A stretch of 64,000 bases of DNA from Liolophura sinensis (GCF_032854445.1 NC_088295.1:14681385-14745384), one strand, 5' to 3'. Shown: positions 14,684 through 47,082, numbered from the stretch's first letter. A program made the numbers and translations. The notes: a model not told the origin generated them from the sequence alone.

Positions 14684-14840
14684 GTCCAGTTATCAGGTGT
14701 GGTGTTTTTTTTGTCAAATTATCAGGTGTGATGTTTTTTTGTTAAGTTAGCAGGTGTGATTTTTTTTTTGTCAAGTTATCATTTGTGATTTTTTTTTTGG
14801 CCAAGTTATCAGGTGTAATATTTTTTGACAAGTTAAGATA
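14684..14840 (+). repeat. About 29-bp T-rich minisatellite, 5 units
   Basis: Units of AAGTTATCAGGTGTGAT followed by a T7-T9 run and GTC recur at about 14692, 14721, 14750, 14779 and 14809. Confidence 0.85.
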
Positions 14841-15013
14841 ACTGATAATTAATTTTGAGATTTTGGACAAATTTTAGACCTGTAGAAAGGTATTAAAATG
14901 TAAGACTCTATTGGAAAATGGTCAAAATAATCGTCACTGTTGAAAAATTTGGTTTACATCTAACACACCAGCCTTAAGTCGTCAGGCCTGAGATATCAAC
15001 ATACATACAGATA

Positions 15014-15234
15014 CTGTAATTCTTCAACATTTCCATGTGCTTGCAGATATTAAAGTTGTTTATTCAAGCATATTCTGAAGGGAGTATTTTGTATACACTG
15101 GTGAAATTATACTGTTTTTGAAGCCTTAAAATTGGCCAATCTGACCAGCGTAGTTTTGGCCCCAAAATCAAATTAAAAATGTGCAAAAATTGCTATGAAA
15201 GTTGTTCTTGTGCATGCAAACAGTTGAGGAATTA
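15014..15234. mobile_element. MITE-like element, family 'CTGTAATTC', copy 1
   Basis: This element of about 220 bp begins CTGTAATTCTTCAACAT after a TA and ends CAGTTGAGGAATTA, giving imperfect terminal inverted repeats. The interior (TTTATTCAAGCATATTCTGA, then CAAAATCAAATTAAAAATGT) is shared with copies near 47347, 56329 and 61509. There is no coding capacity. Confidence 0.7.
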
Positions 15235-18200
15235 AAGGAACTTCTGCACATGCATACTGATGATATCACACTTAGGTTGTGATTTTTCAAAATATAGGAA
15301 AAACTGAAAGACCTACATGGTATAGATGAATAAAAATACAGGATGTTAACAAATTATTAAAATAAGATCACCTGCATTACATACTGTGTGCATCTAAACA
15401 AGTACAGAAAACAAAAACACATTTAATATATAAATTATTCAAGGTATTGATATCACCTAGAATATGTTACGTGATGAATCAATAGGTAAATAACCTAAAA
15501 TTTTGTCTCCCAAAAATTTCTTTTTCAGAGGTAAGCAAATGAGAGGAAATACTGCTTTAAGTGTTGAAACATCTTTCCTGTAGGATATTATCCTACCTTC
15601 TAAACAAACTTCAAAACACTTTTTAATGATCAATAGAACAGTCAGAATGAGGCAAAATATGCATTTTAGTCTTGGGTTGAATTTTAGGTTGTAAGATAAT
15701 GTTCTCACCTGTATGCTGGTGACCTGGAATATAGAGGTTGATCAGTAATGATTGTAAACATGCACATCTTGGATGGTTGATCAGTGATGATCATTTTAGG
15801 CACCAGGTATTGCAGTATAGATGGTAAAGATGCTGAAACACTGAATACACCTGTATTATTTGTTGGAAGTACGGAGGTTTACTTGTGAAGCTCACATGTT
15901 AGTGAGGATATTCAGACTAATCATTTTGATACATGTATGTCCACATGTCAACCCCCCTCCTCCCATAAAGCAAACATGTGTAAAAGCTATTTCTGTCTCT
16001 TAGATCATTTTAATTTGAAGCTAGAGGCAGTAATGGGTCATTACCTTTGTGGACAGATTTGCCTTTTGTCTTTAAGGCTGATTACTTTCAGCCCAGCCCT
16101 TTCCTAGAGCCCTAACTGCTTCAGGTCTTGTGTCTACTTCACCTTGTCTTTGTCTGGCTCACTCAGCTGTAACAACAGTTATCAACCCTGGGTTATAATT
16201 AATAATGCCAGTTAAATTTTGAGGCACCTAGGGGAAAGTTTTATTTTGACATATTTTGACACTGGGCGTTCTGGTTTGCTATTCTGCTGTGGCCCTGGTT
16301 AAAGACGTGATGTGTCAGGTGAAGGTAGAGGTAGAACATGGTGTACTTGTAATTCAGGGTTGAATTTTTAACCATCAAGTATCTACACACTTGTAAGGAT
16401 TGTACTGGATTTTCTTGGATCAGGATAATTTTTGGGCAGTTACCACTTTTTAAAGTGACAAAAACATAAAACTTCATAATGGCTTATTTCTATGAAGACT
16501 GTCTGTACATGGTAAGTTTTGCTCATTGTCGGCCTACTGAAGGCTATAGGAAAATAGGTTATTTCATTAAAACCCTCGTCATCACCCAGATATTTTAGTT
16601 TCTATTGTACAAAACATGTAATCACTAATTATTTTTATTTCATACTGTACATGTAAGTATCTGAATAATGTGAAATACACATGTAATTTATGCTCTTATG
16701 ATATTTCTAGTCCTGATCTTTGTCATAACTTAATAACATTAATTATAGTTCCAAAAAAACCTTTAGAATGCTTAGAACAATTAGTTAACTGTAATAATTA
16801 TGCATTTTAATTTAAAGTATCCTTGACCTTTAGTGCAAAACTATGCACTGTGTAGCAGTGCCAGAGATATGGGAGAACAATATAAACTGGTGGTTGGGAC
16901 ATTTGTCGTGACAGAGTTATAGGTTGTTTTGGGGTTGTTACTTTTTTGTGTGTGAATGTATTCAAGTTGTGTATGCATGTATTTAAGTTCACCTTTTGAA
17001 CTAGATGATGTTTTATGTTGTTTTATATATATTGATATATTTTTTGATAGGACTCTGAAGTACATGTTTCCGATATATTGTTTTGTCTGTGAAGGCCTTG
17101 GTGAAGAACAGTTTCTTTGTAAATTGACTGAGCTACCTTTGATAAATAAAGATATTATTATTATTTTTTTATTCTTCATACATGTTATGTGTCAGTGTGA
17201 AATAAAAAAAGTAAACATTACTGACAATTTCACAATTTTACCCTTTGGAAAAGACATTTGAATGATGGCCATACATGCCTTTATGGCCATCAGTTATTTA
17301 CACTATCAATATTGAACTTCAGTATAAGTATGTTTCATTTTTTTTTCCATAAGTCTTCCATGTACATTTACCGTATATAGATGTATTTGAATATTCATGA
17401 AAGGTACCTATACCTACAACAGTAATACAAGTGTAATTTGTAGGCCGCCTATGGTAGAAACGTAGGCATACGCAGTTGTCAGCAGAGCTAGAAACATCGT
17501 ATCTGCATATAGAACCTGTTCAGTGGTGGAAAATCAGCTGGGCGTTTCATTCCCATTGTTTACTAATTAAAGATCTGAAATTGCATGCATGTAGATCTGT
17601 TGTCAGAAGCTACTTAGAATGTCATGATATCTGGTTTCACAAATGACAGCCTCAGTTAATCTCTGTATAAGTTGCCATTTTTCACTACCACTGCAGTGCA
17701 CTGGGTGCATGGTTACCAACTAGATAGTAACTTCATGTAGGCCTACATGTATACTGTGTAAGTCCTGGTAGTTTGTGTACATCAGCAGGAAATAACAAAT
17801 TAAAGTGTTCCTTCTGTAAAGATTCATTTGAACATGAACATTACATCTGCTGAAGCAAACTTATGAAGTGCCTTTGTTGTCCAAAATGATGGACATATGT
17901 ACATGTAGGTAATGGTTTACTTCCATCTTTTAAATGAATTTGCTGCCTCATTGTGTTCATATGTTTATAAAAGGACATGAAAATGAATGCATACATGGAC
18001 TGGCTGTACATACAAGTATTGTGAGTGCCAACCATTATACCCATAGGGCATAGGTTCATAACCAACTGATATTGTAATCACCATTGTTATCTGGAATGTT
18101 AATCAGCCCTAGAGATCCAATATCACACACAAATGGCCTGGGGCAGTATGTAAATAAGAAGTTTAGACTTTACTACCTCAGCCTGGCAGAACGCAGATGT

Positions 18201-18294
18201 CACAAGAAACTTTCGTACCTGCTTTAACTATACTTGATCTATCATTTACATGCAGTAATGTTATATACAATGTTTTATTTCCCGACAATCTAGT
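15235..18294. other. AT-rich non-coding DNA, probably intron or upstream region of SH2D4
   Basis: No coding motif is seen. A short perfect hairpin GATGGCCAT/ATGGCCATC lies at 17264-17272 and 17283-17291. Confidence 0.5.
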
Positions 18295-18880
18295 GAGGTA
18301 GTGCTATGCACTGTTGAATGGCTTAATTCATGGTACATACACAGGCAGTGCTGTGCAGTTCACATTGGCAGAGGTTAAGTGTGATGAACTATTCATAGTG
18401 CATGGAGAGGTAGTGCTATGCACTGTTTAATGACTTATTCATGGTACATATACAGGCAGTGCTGTGCAGTTCACATTGGCATAGGTTAAGTGTGATGAAC
18501 TATTCATAGTGCATGGAGAGGTAGTGCTATGCACTGTTTAATGACTTATTCATGGTACATATACAGGCAGTGCTGTGCAGTTCACATTGGCAGAGGTTAA
18601 GTGTGATGAACTGTTCATAGTGCATGGAGAGGTAGTGCTATGCACTGTTTAATGACTTATTCATGGTACATATACAGGCAGTGCTGTGCAGTTCACATTG
18701 GCAGAGGTTAAGTGTGATGTACTGTTCATAGTGCATGGAGAGGTAGTGCTATGCACTGTTTAATGATTTATTCATGGTACATATACAGGCAGTGCTGTGC
18801 AGTTCACATTGGCAGAGGTTAAGTGTTATGTGCTATTCATAGTGCATGGAGAGGTAGTGCCATGCATCATTTGTATGTGT
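18295..18880 (+). repeat. 111-bp tandem repeat, about 5 units
   Basis: GAGGTAGTGCTATGCACTGT starts units at 18295, 18407, 18518, 18629, 18740 and, truncated, at 18851. Each unit contains TTATTCATGGTACATATACA, GCAGTGCTGTGCAGTTCACA and CATAGTGCATGGA. The four internal steps are exactly 111 bp. Confidence 0.95.
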
Positions 18881-18962
18881 GTCACGTACAGTTAGAGCTA
18901 TAAGGTATGCACAATTCATGGTGCATTTAAAGGGTGCACAGCTCTAGTACTTCAATACAGTG

Positions 18963-19157
18963 GCTGTGAGCTTAAGTTATGCTGGCTTCCTATCTGGTTG
19001 TATGTTGAAAGGTCTTCCAGCAACCTGCAGATGGTCATAGGCTTCTCGTTAGCTCTTCTTGGTGTCCTTGCATTGTAATGATGGCTGTATGTGTCATATA
19101 GGCCCTTAGTATGCTTGAGTATGGCGTAAAACGCCAAGCAGATAAATGAACAAATAA
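18963..19157 (+). mobile_element. tRNA-derived SINE, truncated head
   Basis: It has TATGCTGGCTTCCTATCTGG, AGCAACCTGCAGATGGTCAT, GAGTATGGCGTAAAACGCCA and GATAAATGAACAAATAA. It sits between the 111-bp and 34-bp satellite arrays. Confidence 0.78.
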
Positions 19158-19189
19158 GTCAAGCATGCATTTAGTGCATTTGGCGCTAT

Positions 19190-20330
19190 ACACCATTCAT
19201 AGTAGATTCATGCAGAAGGGGTGCTATATACCAATCATAATGCAGGCAGAGGTAGTTCGACAAAAAATATGCATATTGCCAGTAGAAGGAGCACTGTATA
19301 CACCTTATATAGTGCATGTATAGGAGAGCTGTGCATTATTAATTATACAGTGGAGTTATCGGTAGAGCTGTATGCATCATTCATAGTATATGTAGGGATA
19401 GTGGTACACATCATCCATAATGCAAGTAGTGATAGTGGTACACATCATCCATAGTGGATGTAGTGATGGTGGTACACATCGTCCTTACAGTCTGTAGAAC
19501 AACAGTACACATCATCCATAGTGCACTTAGTGATGGTAGTACACATCATCCTTACAGCCTGTAGAACAATGGTACACATCATGCATAATGCAAGAAGTGA
19601 TAGTGGTACACATCATCCATAATGCAAGCAGTGATAGTGGTACACATCATCCATAATGCAAGCATTGGTAGTGGTACACATCATCCATAATGCAAGTAGT
19701 GATAGTGGTACACATCATCCATAGTGCACGTAGTAATGGTGGTACACATCGTCCTTACAGCCTGTAGAACAATGGTACACATCATCCATAATGCAAGCAG
19801 TGATAGTGGTACACATCATCCATAGTGCAAGCAGTGAAGTGGTATACATATCCATAGAGCACATAGTGATGGTGGTACACATCATCCTTACACCTTGCAT
19901 GACAATGGTACACATCGTCCATAGTGAACGTAAGGACAGTGGTACACATCATGCATAGAGGATGTAGAGATAGTGGTACACATCATCCTTAAAGTGCATG
20001 TAGTGATAGTGATACACATCTTGCTTATAGTGCATGTAGTGATGGTGGTACACATCTTCAGTAGTGCATGAAGGGTCAGTAGTACACATCATGCATAGAG
20101 CATGTGGTGATAGTGGTACACCTCATCCTTATAGTGCATGTAGTGATAGTGATACACATCTTGCTTATAGTGCATGTAGTGATGGTTGTACACATATTCC
20201 ATAGTGCATGTAGGGATACGCATAATGCATAGAGCACGTAAAGATAGTGGTACACATCATCTTTAGTGCATGTAGACCTACATGTAGTGGTAGACCTACT
20301 CATACATAGTGCAAGTCAGAGTAGTGCTGC
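19190..20330 (+). repeat. 34-bp minisatellite, about 30 diverged units
   Basis: The core unit is TAGTGATAGTGGTACACATC followed by ATCCATAATGCAAG. The core GGTACACATC occurs at 19403, 19437 and 19471 at steps of 34. Variants with CCTTACAGCCTGTAGAACAA interrupt at intervals. The outer 5' units, with CACCATTCATAGT, are strongly diverged. The motif CATAGTGCATG is shared with the neighbouring 111-bp repeat. Confidence 0.9.
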
Positions 20331-20874
20331 ATGTACGTTCATTGTATGTGTAAAGTTAGTGATATGAACAGTTAATTATCCATGTAGAAGCAGTGCTATT
20401 CACCATTCATAGTGGATGTGGAAGAAGCTATATGCGCCATCATCAGTAATGTTATATGTACAGCAAAAGTAACATGTGCTAGACTTGCTAAGTGTAGATA
20501 TGTACATGTAGATCACAGGTAATGTTTTTGTTTGGAGTTAATAGCCTGTTGAGAATTCCATGTAGCACTGGTATGGTGCATTAATGTCATGTGACATTGA
20601 GAACATTATCTCTTGTTCAAATTGCTGATAGTGTTATAATATGGATAATGCAGAGATTACCTCACAAACATGCCCATTTTAAAGCGACATTCAGTATAAG
20701 AAAAGCAAGTGTGTCTAGCAAGCTTAAATAGCCTGCGAGCAAATTGAAAGATGTTAACTGATATGTTGTTATATGACAGAATGTGCAAATACCCTTCATA
20801 TAGGGCTTCCTAGCTATGACCCAAAAAGTTGTTTCATCTCTATCTTTCATCCTTAATTAATAATTAGTTACTGT

Positions 20875-21122
20875 GAGTTGGCTTCTTTAAATTATGCTCA
20901 CCTTGTAAGTTCAAGTCCAGCTCATGCTGACTTGCTGTAATGTCTTACGTGGGTAGGTCTGCAGAAACCTGCAGATGGTTGAGGGTTTCCTGTGGGCTTT
21001 TCCTGGTTTCCTCCCGCCATATAATGCTGGCCGCAATAGGGCAATATTCTTGAGTATTGCGTAAAACACCAAATTGCATAAAACGCCATCATATTGCGTA
21101 AAACACCAATCAAATAAATAAG
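20875..21122 (+). mobile_element. tRNA-derived SINE with triplicated tail motif
   Basis: CAAGTCCAGCTCATGCTGAC, CCTGCAGATGGTTGAGGGTT and CCTCCCGCCATATAATGCTG match the SINE body. The 3' motif GCGTAAAACACCAA occurs three times (about 21059, 21078 and 21097) before CAAATAAATAAG, so the end was expanded in this copy. Confidence 0.8.
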
Positions 21123-40488
<19,366 letters not shown>

Positions 40489-41278
40489 CTACTGTACAAA
40501 AACTGTTTTCTTAAAGAAGTGACTGACTGATTTTTGTGTTCTGTGTGTGTTGCTATTAATTTCTGTCAAATTTCATTTTGTAAATCTAGGATAATATGCA
40601 TGTGTGATATCAGATTTTAATTATGGTTTCTGGTTCTAATGGCCTTGAGCTGGCAACAGCTGCATTCCTTTCTATCAATAACATGACACTTTTATAAGCA
40701 TTAACATTACATACTTGACTGAATGGAGAAGCATTGTGATTGTAATGTATCCTATAAGTCTTCATATAACCAACAACCAATCGTGTTGGGTTTTACAATT
40801 CTATGTGCCAGCAGATATATAACTTCCCTCAGAAAAATTTGCTGTATTTTTTTAATTTATATTTGAAAAATAACATTTTAGATATTCTTTACACAGGGGA
40901 ATCTTACTATTTTCTATTGAAACAGGCTGTTTCAGATTGTTTTTTTTGCTACGAACATGTATGTACAGTTATCAGTATGAAATATTTGGAAGAAATGTTT
41001 TGTGATTGATGAAATTGTAAACTTGAATTAAAAATTTTAAAATTGTGGTACATTCATGCATTAATTCAGTTCTTTAAATATTTCTCATGAAACAGTCCCG
41101 ATCAGTGAATCTGCTCAACATTTTTCACCAAGACTGTTATACACAAACTGATATTCCATCACAAATGTATTATTCATTATAACTATTTTGCATTCTGTTT
41201 TCCTACACAGCTGTTTATTTTATATGTGTGTTCATGTTCAATATATTTCATGTCCCGTTGCAAATGCAACGTTGCTAA

Positions 41279-41541
41279 TCTCCGTGCCCGTTAGCACGCC
41301 AGTACAGCACATGGCCCAGGAACCTGCATGACCCAGGAACCTTTCACCAGTGCGGTTGCTGTGATTTAAGTCCAACTCATGCTGGCTTCCTCTCGTGGGA
41401 AGGTCTGTCAGCAACCTGCGAATGGTTGTGGATTTCCCCCAGGTTTCCTCCCACCATAATGCTGGCCACCTTGGATTAAGTCAAAAAATTTTGTGTACGG
41501 CTTAAAACACCAATGAAATAAAATAAATAAATAAATAAATA
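41279..41541 (+). mobile_element. tRNA-derived SINE, near full length
   Basis: It has the same body as the 44369 copy: GTTGCTGTGATTTAAGTCC, GCTGGCTTCCTCTCG, CCTCCCACCATAATGCTGGC, ending in repeated AAATAAAT. The head is diverged. Its A-rich tail contains AATAAA and lies about 0.8-1.0 kb after the SH2D4 stop, on the same strand. Confidence 0.85.
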
Positions 41542-41915
41542 TTTGTAACTACTAGTATTTGTGGGTGTGGTGGTATAGACATGTTGGGCATGATCTACCT
41601 TCTGAGCAAGATATCTCAACTACATAATCAGAGTAGTGTTCAAAAACATTGCCTTATTTTTTCCATTTTTACCAGATATTAAATTCAGACAATTCTCCTG
41701 TGTTCCAGTGTAAGCAGGTCATATAGTAGCCTATATAGGAGCCTGTTTGTCAATATTCATCATAACCAAAAAAGCCAGGTGGGTGGGCATATGTGTTCTG
41801 TAGACACCTACCATAGCAGACTTTTTGCGTGTGTAAACTTTTTCACTTATTAGTTCATGATATGTAAAAGTGTAGGTTTACAATGTATTCTTGTCCGTTT
41901 TAATTTATGTTCATA

Positions 41916-42095
41916 CATTTATTTGATTTATTTATTTGATTGGTGTTTTACGCCGTGGAATATTTCACTTATATGACGGCGGCCAGCATTATGGTGGGAG
42001 GAAACTGGGCAGAGCCTGGGGAAAACCCACAACCATCCACAAGTTGCCGACAGACCACACGTACATGTACATGCGGAGAAGAGGCCAGCTTTTAT
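41916..42095 (-). mobile_element. tRNA-derived SINE, 3' part
   Basis: Reverse orientation: a TTTATTTGATTGGTGTTTTA tail, then GGCGGCCAGCATTATGGTGG, ending within the CATGCGGAGAAGAGGCCAGC region. The head is missing. Confidence 0.83.
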
Positions 42096-43479
42096 GTTCA
42101 TACATGCGTATCGTTTACGTTGATTTCCTCATTGTTTCTGCATCTTTTACATCATTCTTAGATTGGATACATCTGTCTGCTCTTCTACAAAACGAATGTT
42201 AATTTGGTACATCATTCTTCTATTCAAATCTTCTACAGCTTTTCATATCCACCTGTGTAAGCTTAGGTTGTACAAATACATGTATGTAGTGTTTGCTCCT
42301 ACTCTGTTTATATTGCAGTGTTCATAAGCATGTGTACCTCTGTGCAAATAATGGTCCTCTTTTTAGAGTGAAGATTGCTCCACATTTTTGACCTTGGGAG
42401 GGCCTGTATTCACAGAGAATGACGCAGGGTGTTTTACCCACCTACTCCACTACTGGTATATTTTGCTACATGAAAAAAAAGAAAAGAAAAAAGTTCGCGC
42501 AGTTTTACCTTCCCAAAATGTATATATTGGTAAAGATCTAAATATTGACATCTTCAAAAAGCTTAAATGGTTATATTTAAATGCATGCTGAACAGATTTC
42601 CTCATTTCTCCTTCCACTGTTATGGGTAGGAAATATCAAATGATCATTGAATGTGTCCCACAATGTGTTGACCTTAATATTAATGGGTAAATTATTCTGC
42701 TGTATCTTGTGCCGATGATGCATCAGCTCTCAGAACAAGGTATTGGCCCAAGGGTAAATGATAAAAGTGAAAGTTTTGTTTAGTGGAGGTACAAATAAAT
42801 TAATAGTGGAATTATCAATTCTGTCTTTTATTAGATGTATATGTGGCCGCCAGCTTCAGTCTGAATAGCCTTCACCTAGTCAGAATAGGCTGCAGAAAAT
42901 GTTTTCTCTGACGTGTTCTAGTGCTTAGTCAGATCTTGTTTTACTGCATCTCATATGTTCAGGGCAAACTAAATACCGGATACTGGTGCAAGCCAAAATA
43001 TTTTTGTAAATGAAGACTAGCCATCCCAGTGTAACAAAATGGTGCTGATTCTGTGAATGGTTTAGGTGTCTTGCCTGAGTGAGTGTCCGTTCTACAAGAT
43101 ATGGGCACAGTGCAAAATATTCAGACAAACACCGTCAAACAACAAATGTAAAATCAACATCAATTCTTTACTTTTGAAAGATGGTCTGAGTTGACCTGTT
43201 AGAAACCTGTAAACATTGCAGAAACCGACTGACAAACAATAACGTGAAAGCAGTGGCCTTGTTTGTATATGTATTATACGTGTACCTCATCAGTAACTAT
43301 CTAAAATGGTATATCCGTTTATTGAGAGCTACTCCAGTGCCAAAGCCTGAGTTCCAGTAAAATTGCCTGCGTTACTGTCTCATCTGCTTGATTCAGTTAC
43401 TTAAACGAAAAGACCTCTAAACTCGAAGTAGGAATCATTAAATAGACCACTTTAAACTTTGCATAAATATACTTTCATT
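42096..43479. other. Intergenic, nothing recognised
   Basis: AT-rich sequence without coding motifs between SINE copies downstream of SH2D4. Confidence 0.5.
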
Positions 43480-43797
43480 TATTCGTCGGCTTCGGGAGCG
43501 CTAGGTCCAGGGTCAATCCTGGGTCGAGTCACACTTAAAACCTTAAAAGAGGAAGTTGTAACTTCCTCGTTTGGCGTTCTGCATAAAGGGGATAGTGCAA
43601 CACTGGTTGATCCGTATCAGTATAATGGCTCGGGCAGGGCTGCTTGCTTGCCTTCGGTAAGGCATCTCAGTGAAGCAGCACTCTGTCCTGCAACAAGGAG
43701 GCACATTACATGCGCTCTATGGATTCCTTCGTCGTCATATGACTGAAAAATTGTTAAGTATGACTTTAAACCCTAAGCACTCCCTCACTCACTCACT
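43480..43797 (+). mobile_element. Second SINE family, long copy
   Basis: It has a tRNA-like head (GGGTCAATCCTGGGTCGAG), a body with CCTCGTTTGGCGTTCTGCAT and GATAGTGCAACACTGGTTGA, and the 3' end CATATGACTGAAAAATTGTT with CTCACTCACTCACTT. The body and tail match the reverse complement of 8232-8605. This family is distinct from the TAAATAAA-tailed SINEs. Confidence 0.75.
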
Positions 43798-44368
43798 TGC
43801 ACTTATTTTTTTAGAAGGCGTTCAAACATTTGGATTCTAAGGTGGGCGTTATGGACCATACTATCAGAGTTTAGGAACTCAACGTCACAGGAAGTTTTTC
43901 CAACTCTAATCATGACACTGAATGTTGGAATAACTCTTCATGCCCACGAGTTAAAGATTATTGAAGTAAATTTCCTAAGAATTCCTTTCTTCTGGTGAAC
44001 ATCAGGAAAAAAGCTGATGTGATGTCAGTTCTTAGATTCCATCAGTATGGCTCATAATGCCAACCATAGTATTTGACTGCCTGTCAACACTCTTTAAAAA
44101 ATCTGAAAAAATAAATGAAAGTATTTTTACACATAGTTTTCAGTTGTCTGTCTGATGAACCATACTTCATATTTTAGCTTTCTTATACTTTAAGACATAT
44201 TTTCAACTCACCCAAGACTGGAATAGCTCTCGTATAGTCCTCTGAATGGAAATACTCAAATTAATAAAACGTAAACAGTCAAGGATAAATAAATTTTTGA
44301 CGAGAAAATAAAGATGATACAGTAGTTATCTAACTTTGTTCTGTTACAGTTAATGCTCATAATGTTCT

Positions 44369-44635
44369 GGGGGCCTCCGTGGCTCAGTTGGTTAGCGCAT
44401 TAGTGCAGCGTAATAACCCAGGAGTATATTACCAATGGGGTTGCTGTGAGGTCAAGTCCAGCTCATGCTGGCTTCCTCTCCAGCCGTATTTGGAAAGGAC
44501 TGTCAGAAACCTGCGGATGGTCGTGGGTTTCCCTTGAGCTTTGCCATGTTTCCTCCCACCATAATGTTGGCCGCAGTCATATTAGTAAAATATTCTTCAG
44601 TACAGCGTAATACACTAATCAAATAAATAAACAAA
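44369..44635 (+). mobile_element. Full-length tRNA-derived SINE with perfect target duplication
   Basis: A 12-bp direct repeat TCATAATGTTCT (44357-44368 and 44636-44647) flanks the element exactly. The head has a pol III box A (TGGCTCAGTTGG) and a box B-like GAGGTCAAGTCC. The body is the widespread AGCTCATGCTGGCTTCCTCT, then CCACCATAATGTTGGCCGC core, and the 3' end is CAAATAAATAAACAAA. It is the best preserved copy here and probably a fairly recent insertion. Confidence 0.9.
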
Positions 44636-44647
44636 TCATAATGTTCT

Positions 44648-46734
44648 AGCGTGGGAGGTGTAATATTGATGTTGTTTACGATGTTTGATGCAGATCTTAC
44701 CTCAGTGTGACTTGCTTCTGGCTTAAGTTACTAATGTTACAATACAATATGGGCCAGATTTCACAAAACAACTTTTTATTGCATATCGTCCACATTTAAA
44801 ATATAAATTAGTATATTGCATATTTTATATGCATATATATGCTAATTTCTCTATGCCAGATTTTACAAACTAACGTTTTATTGCTGTCTATTTTTAGAGT
44901 TTCAGTCTACTGCTTATTTTATGGTCACAGAAGACGAATATTGTTTAGTTGTCCTGAACTCCTCCAGTCCCAATGAAGTGTTCAAATCACTATTTCATAT
45001 TTTGACTCTTCTTAGTCAAAAGCAGCTCTGTGGAATCCAAATCCAGTTGCAATGTTACTGACTTGGAGCTCATAAAGAACAAGATGAATTCTCAAACCAT
45101 TCAAACAGGGTCAAGCACTCAGCATTGGTATCACAGGTAGCTAGAGTGTGTATCCAATCTTTCTTTGGGCGCTTTTGAACAAAACTTCACCACTGAATTG
45201 TCATGATCACAACTAGATCTGCATCTAGATAAATTAAATACCTAGTTTTTTCTTGTTTTCAAGTTCTTGTTGAAGGATAAGTTTATTATGTAATACATCA
45301 AGGTAAATTTATTCATTGTATTTTACAAAAATTTGATATGTAACAATTTGGTAATGTGATTATGTATGATTTTCTTGATATGGAACCATACGCCACATGT
45401 TTTATTGTAACAAGTTTTCATGTCACTTCTATTGATAGGGCAATCTGTTCACAACATAACACATTTTGCTATCCTTTTTAACAGCAAATTGTTTAAGATT
45501 ATTGAAAATTGTTACAAAAAACTAAAACTGTCGCATCATTCCCATTTCCTGTACTCTCTACATACAGTATTCTCCAACCATACATGTACATTTCAACTGT
45601 AATCTCACTTCTCTGATATACTGTGTGATGAACTATTAAAATTGTGTTTAATAAAGTCAGTCTACAGTGTCCTACTTATTTTGCATCCATGTATACCTTT
45701 TTGGTATCGATACCGACGTACTGTAGCAACACAAGACTCGTAGCCCTTGGATGGAAGGATGGGCTCGTTTGTAATCTGGTAAATTTGTGAAGTTGTCTGC
45801 TTTCTATTTATTCTCTATTTATACCCTATCAATAAATATTCTTTTTTTTGTTCTACTGGTATCATTGAAACTTTATACAAGTGAAATGTGATCATAATTA
45901 TTTGGTTGTTAAGTACAATACAAGTAGGCAACACAATAAAAAGACCTCATTATGACTACAGAGTAACATAAATAGCGAACCTTCTTCGCTCAAGTATTTC
46001 TGACTAGAGCTGTGTAGTCCCGTTGTTCCTTGCTGCCTATTTGCTGACGATTATTTCGTAATTGTGTATTGCAAGTGGACAATGCAATACCCCATCAACA
46101 AAACCCTGAATAATCCTTGCTCACCTAACCTTCAGGTTTTGTTCGGTATACAATGCTTATTGTAACTATGGAAATATCAGGGGAAGTGGTCTGTAGTTTA
46201 CCTGAAGTTCTGCTAAAGTCATGACTAACTGAAGTATTATATAGCCAACATTTTCTCATCTGGAAGTTTATCCTAACTTCTATGATAAAAATGCTTTGAA
46301 CGTGTGATTTATTTCCAGGATTCCCTCCTATTTTCGGACTTTGTAGACTTCCTTAGTTCTTTGGTGTTTTGTGTTTTACATCATTTTTGGGAATTGTCCT
46401 TGAGGTTATTGACTGGAACGTCCTTATTGGTTGACAACTGGTGTACAAATGTATTATTTCGATGCATGGATTCACCACATGAATATTTCATTTTGCCATT
46501 CTGACTAAATATTATCCAATATCCTCTAAGTTAAATCCAGTGGTGAGCCTTTTTGAACTACGTTAGCTGTCTGAATGATGCCAGAAACTGATGTGTGATA
46601 ACGTGCTTGAGTTACACTGTTACACAAACCTTAAAACAATTTTTTTACAAAAATGAACTTAAAAAAACGAAGTTTGCATCGTTGACAAACCTCATAACAA
46701 TGGTAAACATTCTTAATACCGTCCAAAAAAAACA
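44648..46734. other. Intergenic, nothing coding recognised
   Basis: An imperfect direct repeat of about 29 bp starts at 44753 (CCAGATTTCACAAAACAAC) and 44856 (CCAGATTTTACAAACTAAC), both followed by TTTTATTGC. Otherwise nothing is recognised. Confidence 0.5.
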
Positions 46735-46742
46735 ACCAATGA

Positions 46743-46986
46743 TTTATTCATTTACTTGACTGGTGTTATATGCCGTACTCAAGATTATTTCACTTATATG
46801 ACGGCGGCCAGCATTACGGTGAGAGGTAACCGAACAGAGTGCGAGGAAAACCCACAACCATCTGCATGTTGCTAGCAGATCTTCCCACAACGGCCAGAGA
46901 GGACTTGAAACTCACAGAGACTGCATTGGCGAGAGTCTTCTGGGTTACTGCGCCACACTGGGATGCTAAATAGGGAGGCCCCACCT
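46743..46986 (-). mobile_element. tRNA-derived SINE, full length
   Basis: Flanked by an 8-bp direct repeat ACCAATGA (46735-46742 and 46987-46994). The minus strand runs from the GGGGCCTCC head to the GATTTATTC-type tail. It is moderately diverged from the 44369 copy. Confidence 0.85.
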
Positions 46987-47060
46987 ACCAATGAGTACAA
47001 GTGTATCACAGCTTTTTATTCAGTAAAGAACATAAACAAATAGGAAAAGGTAGCTTTGAA

Positions 47061-47082
47061 TATATATATATATATATATATA
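47061..47082 (+). repeat. (TA)11 microsatellite
   Basis: Uninterrupted TA dinucleotides, directly after the SINE at 46743-46986. Confidence 0.95.

Noticed and set aside
18295-20330. CRISPR-like array
   Set aside because: There are no conserved repeats with unique spacers. The whole unit repeats, and the DNA is eukaryotic.
44369-44450. Genuine tRNA gene
   Set aside because: The box A region is good, but box B is imperfect, the cloverleaf does not close, and the sequence continues into a SINE body with target duplication.
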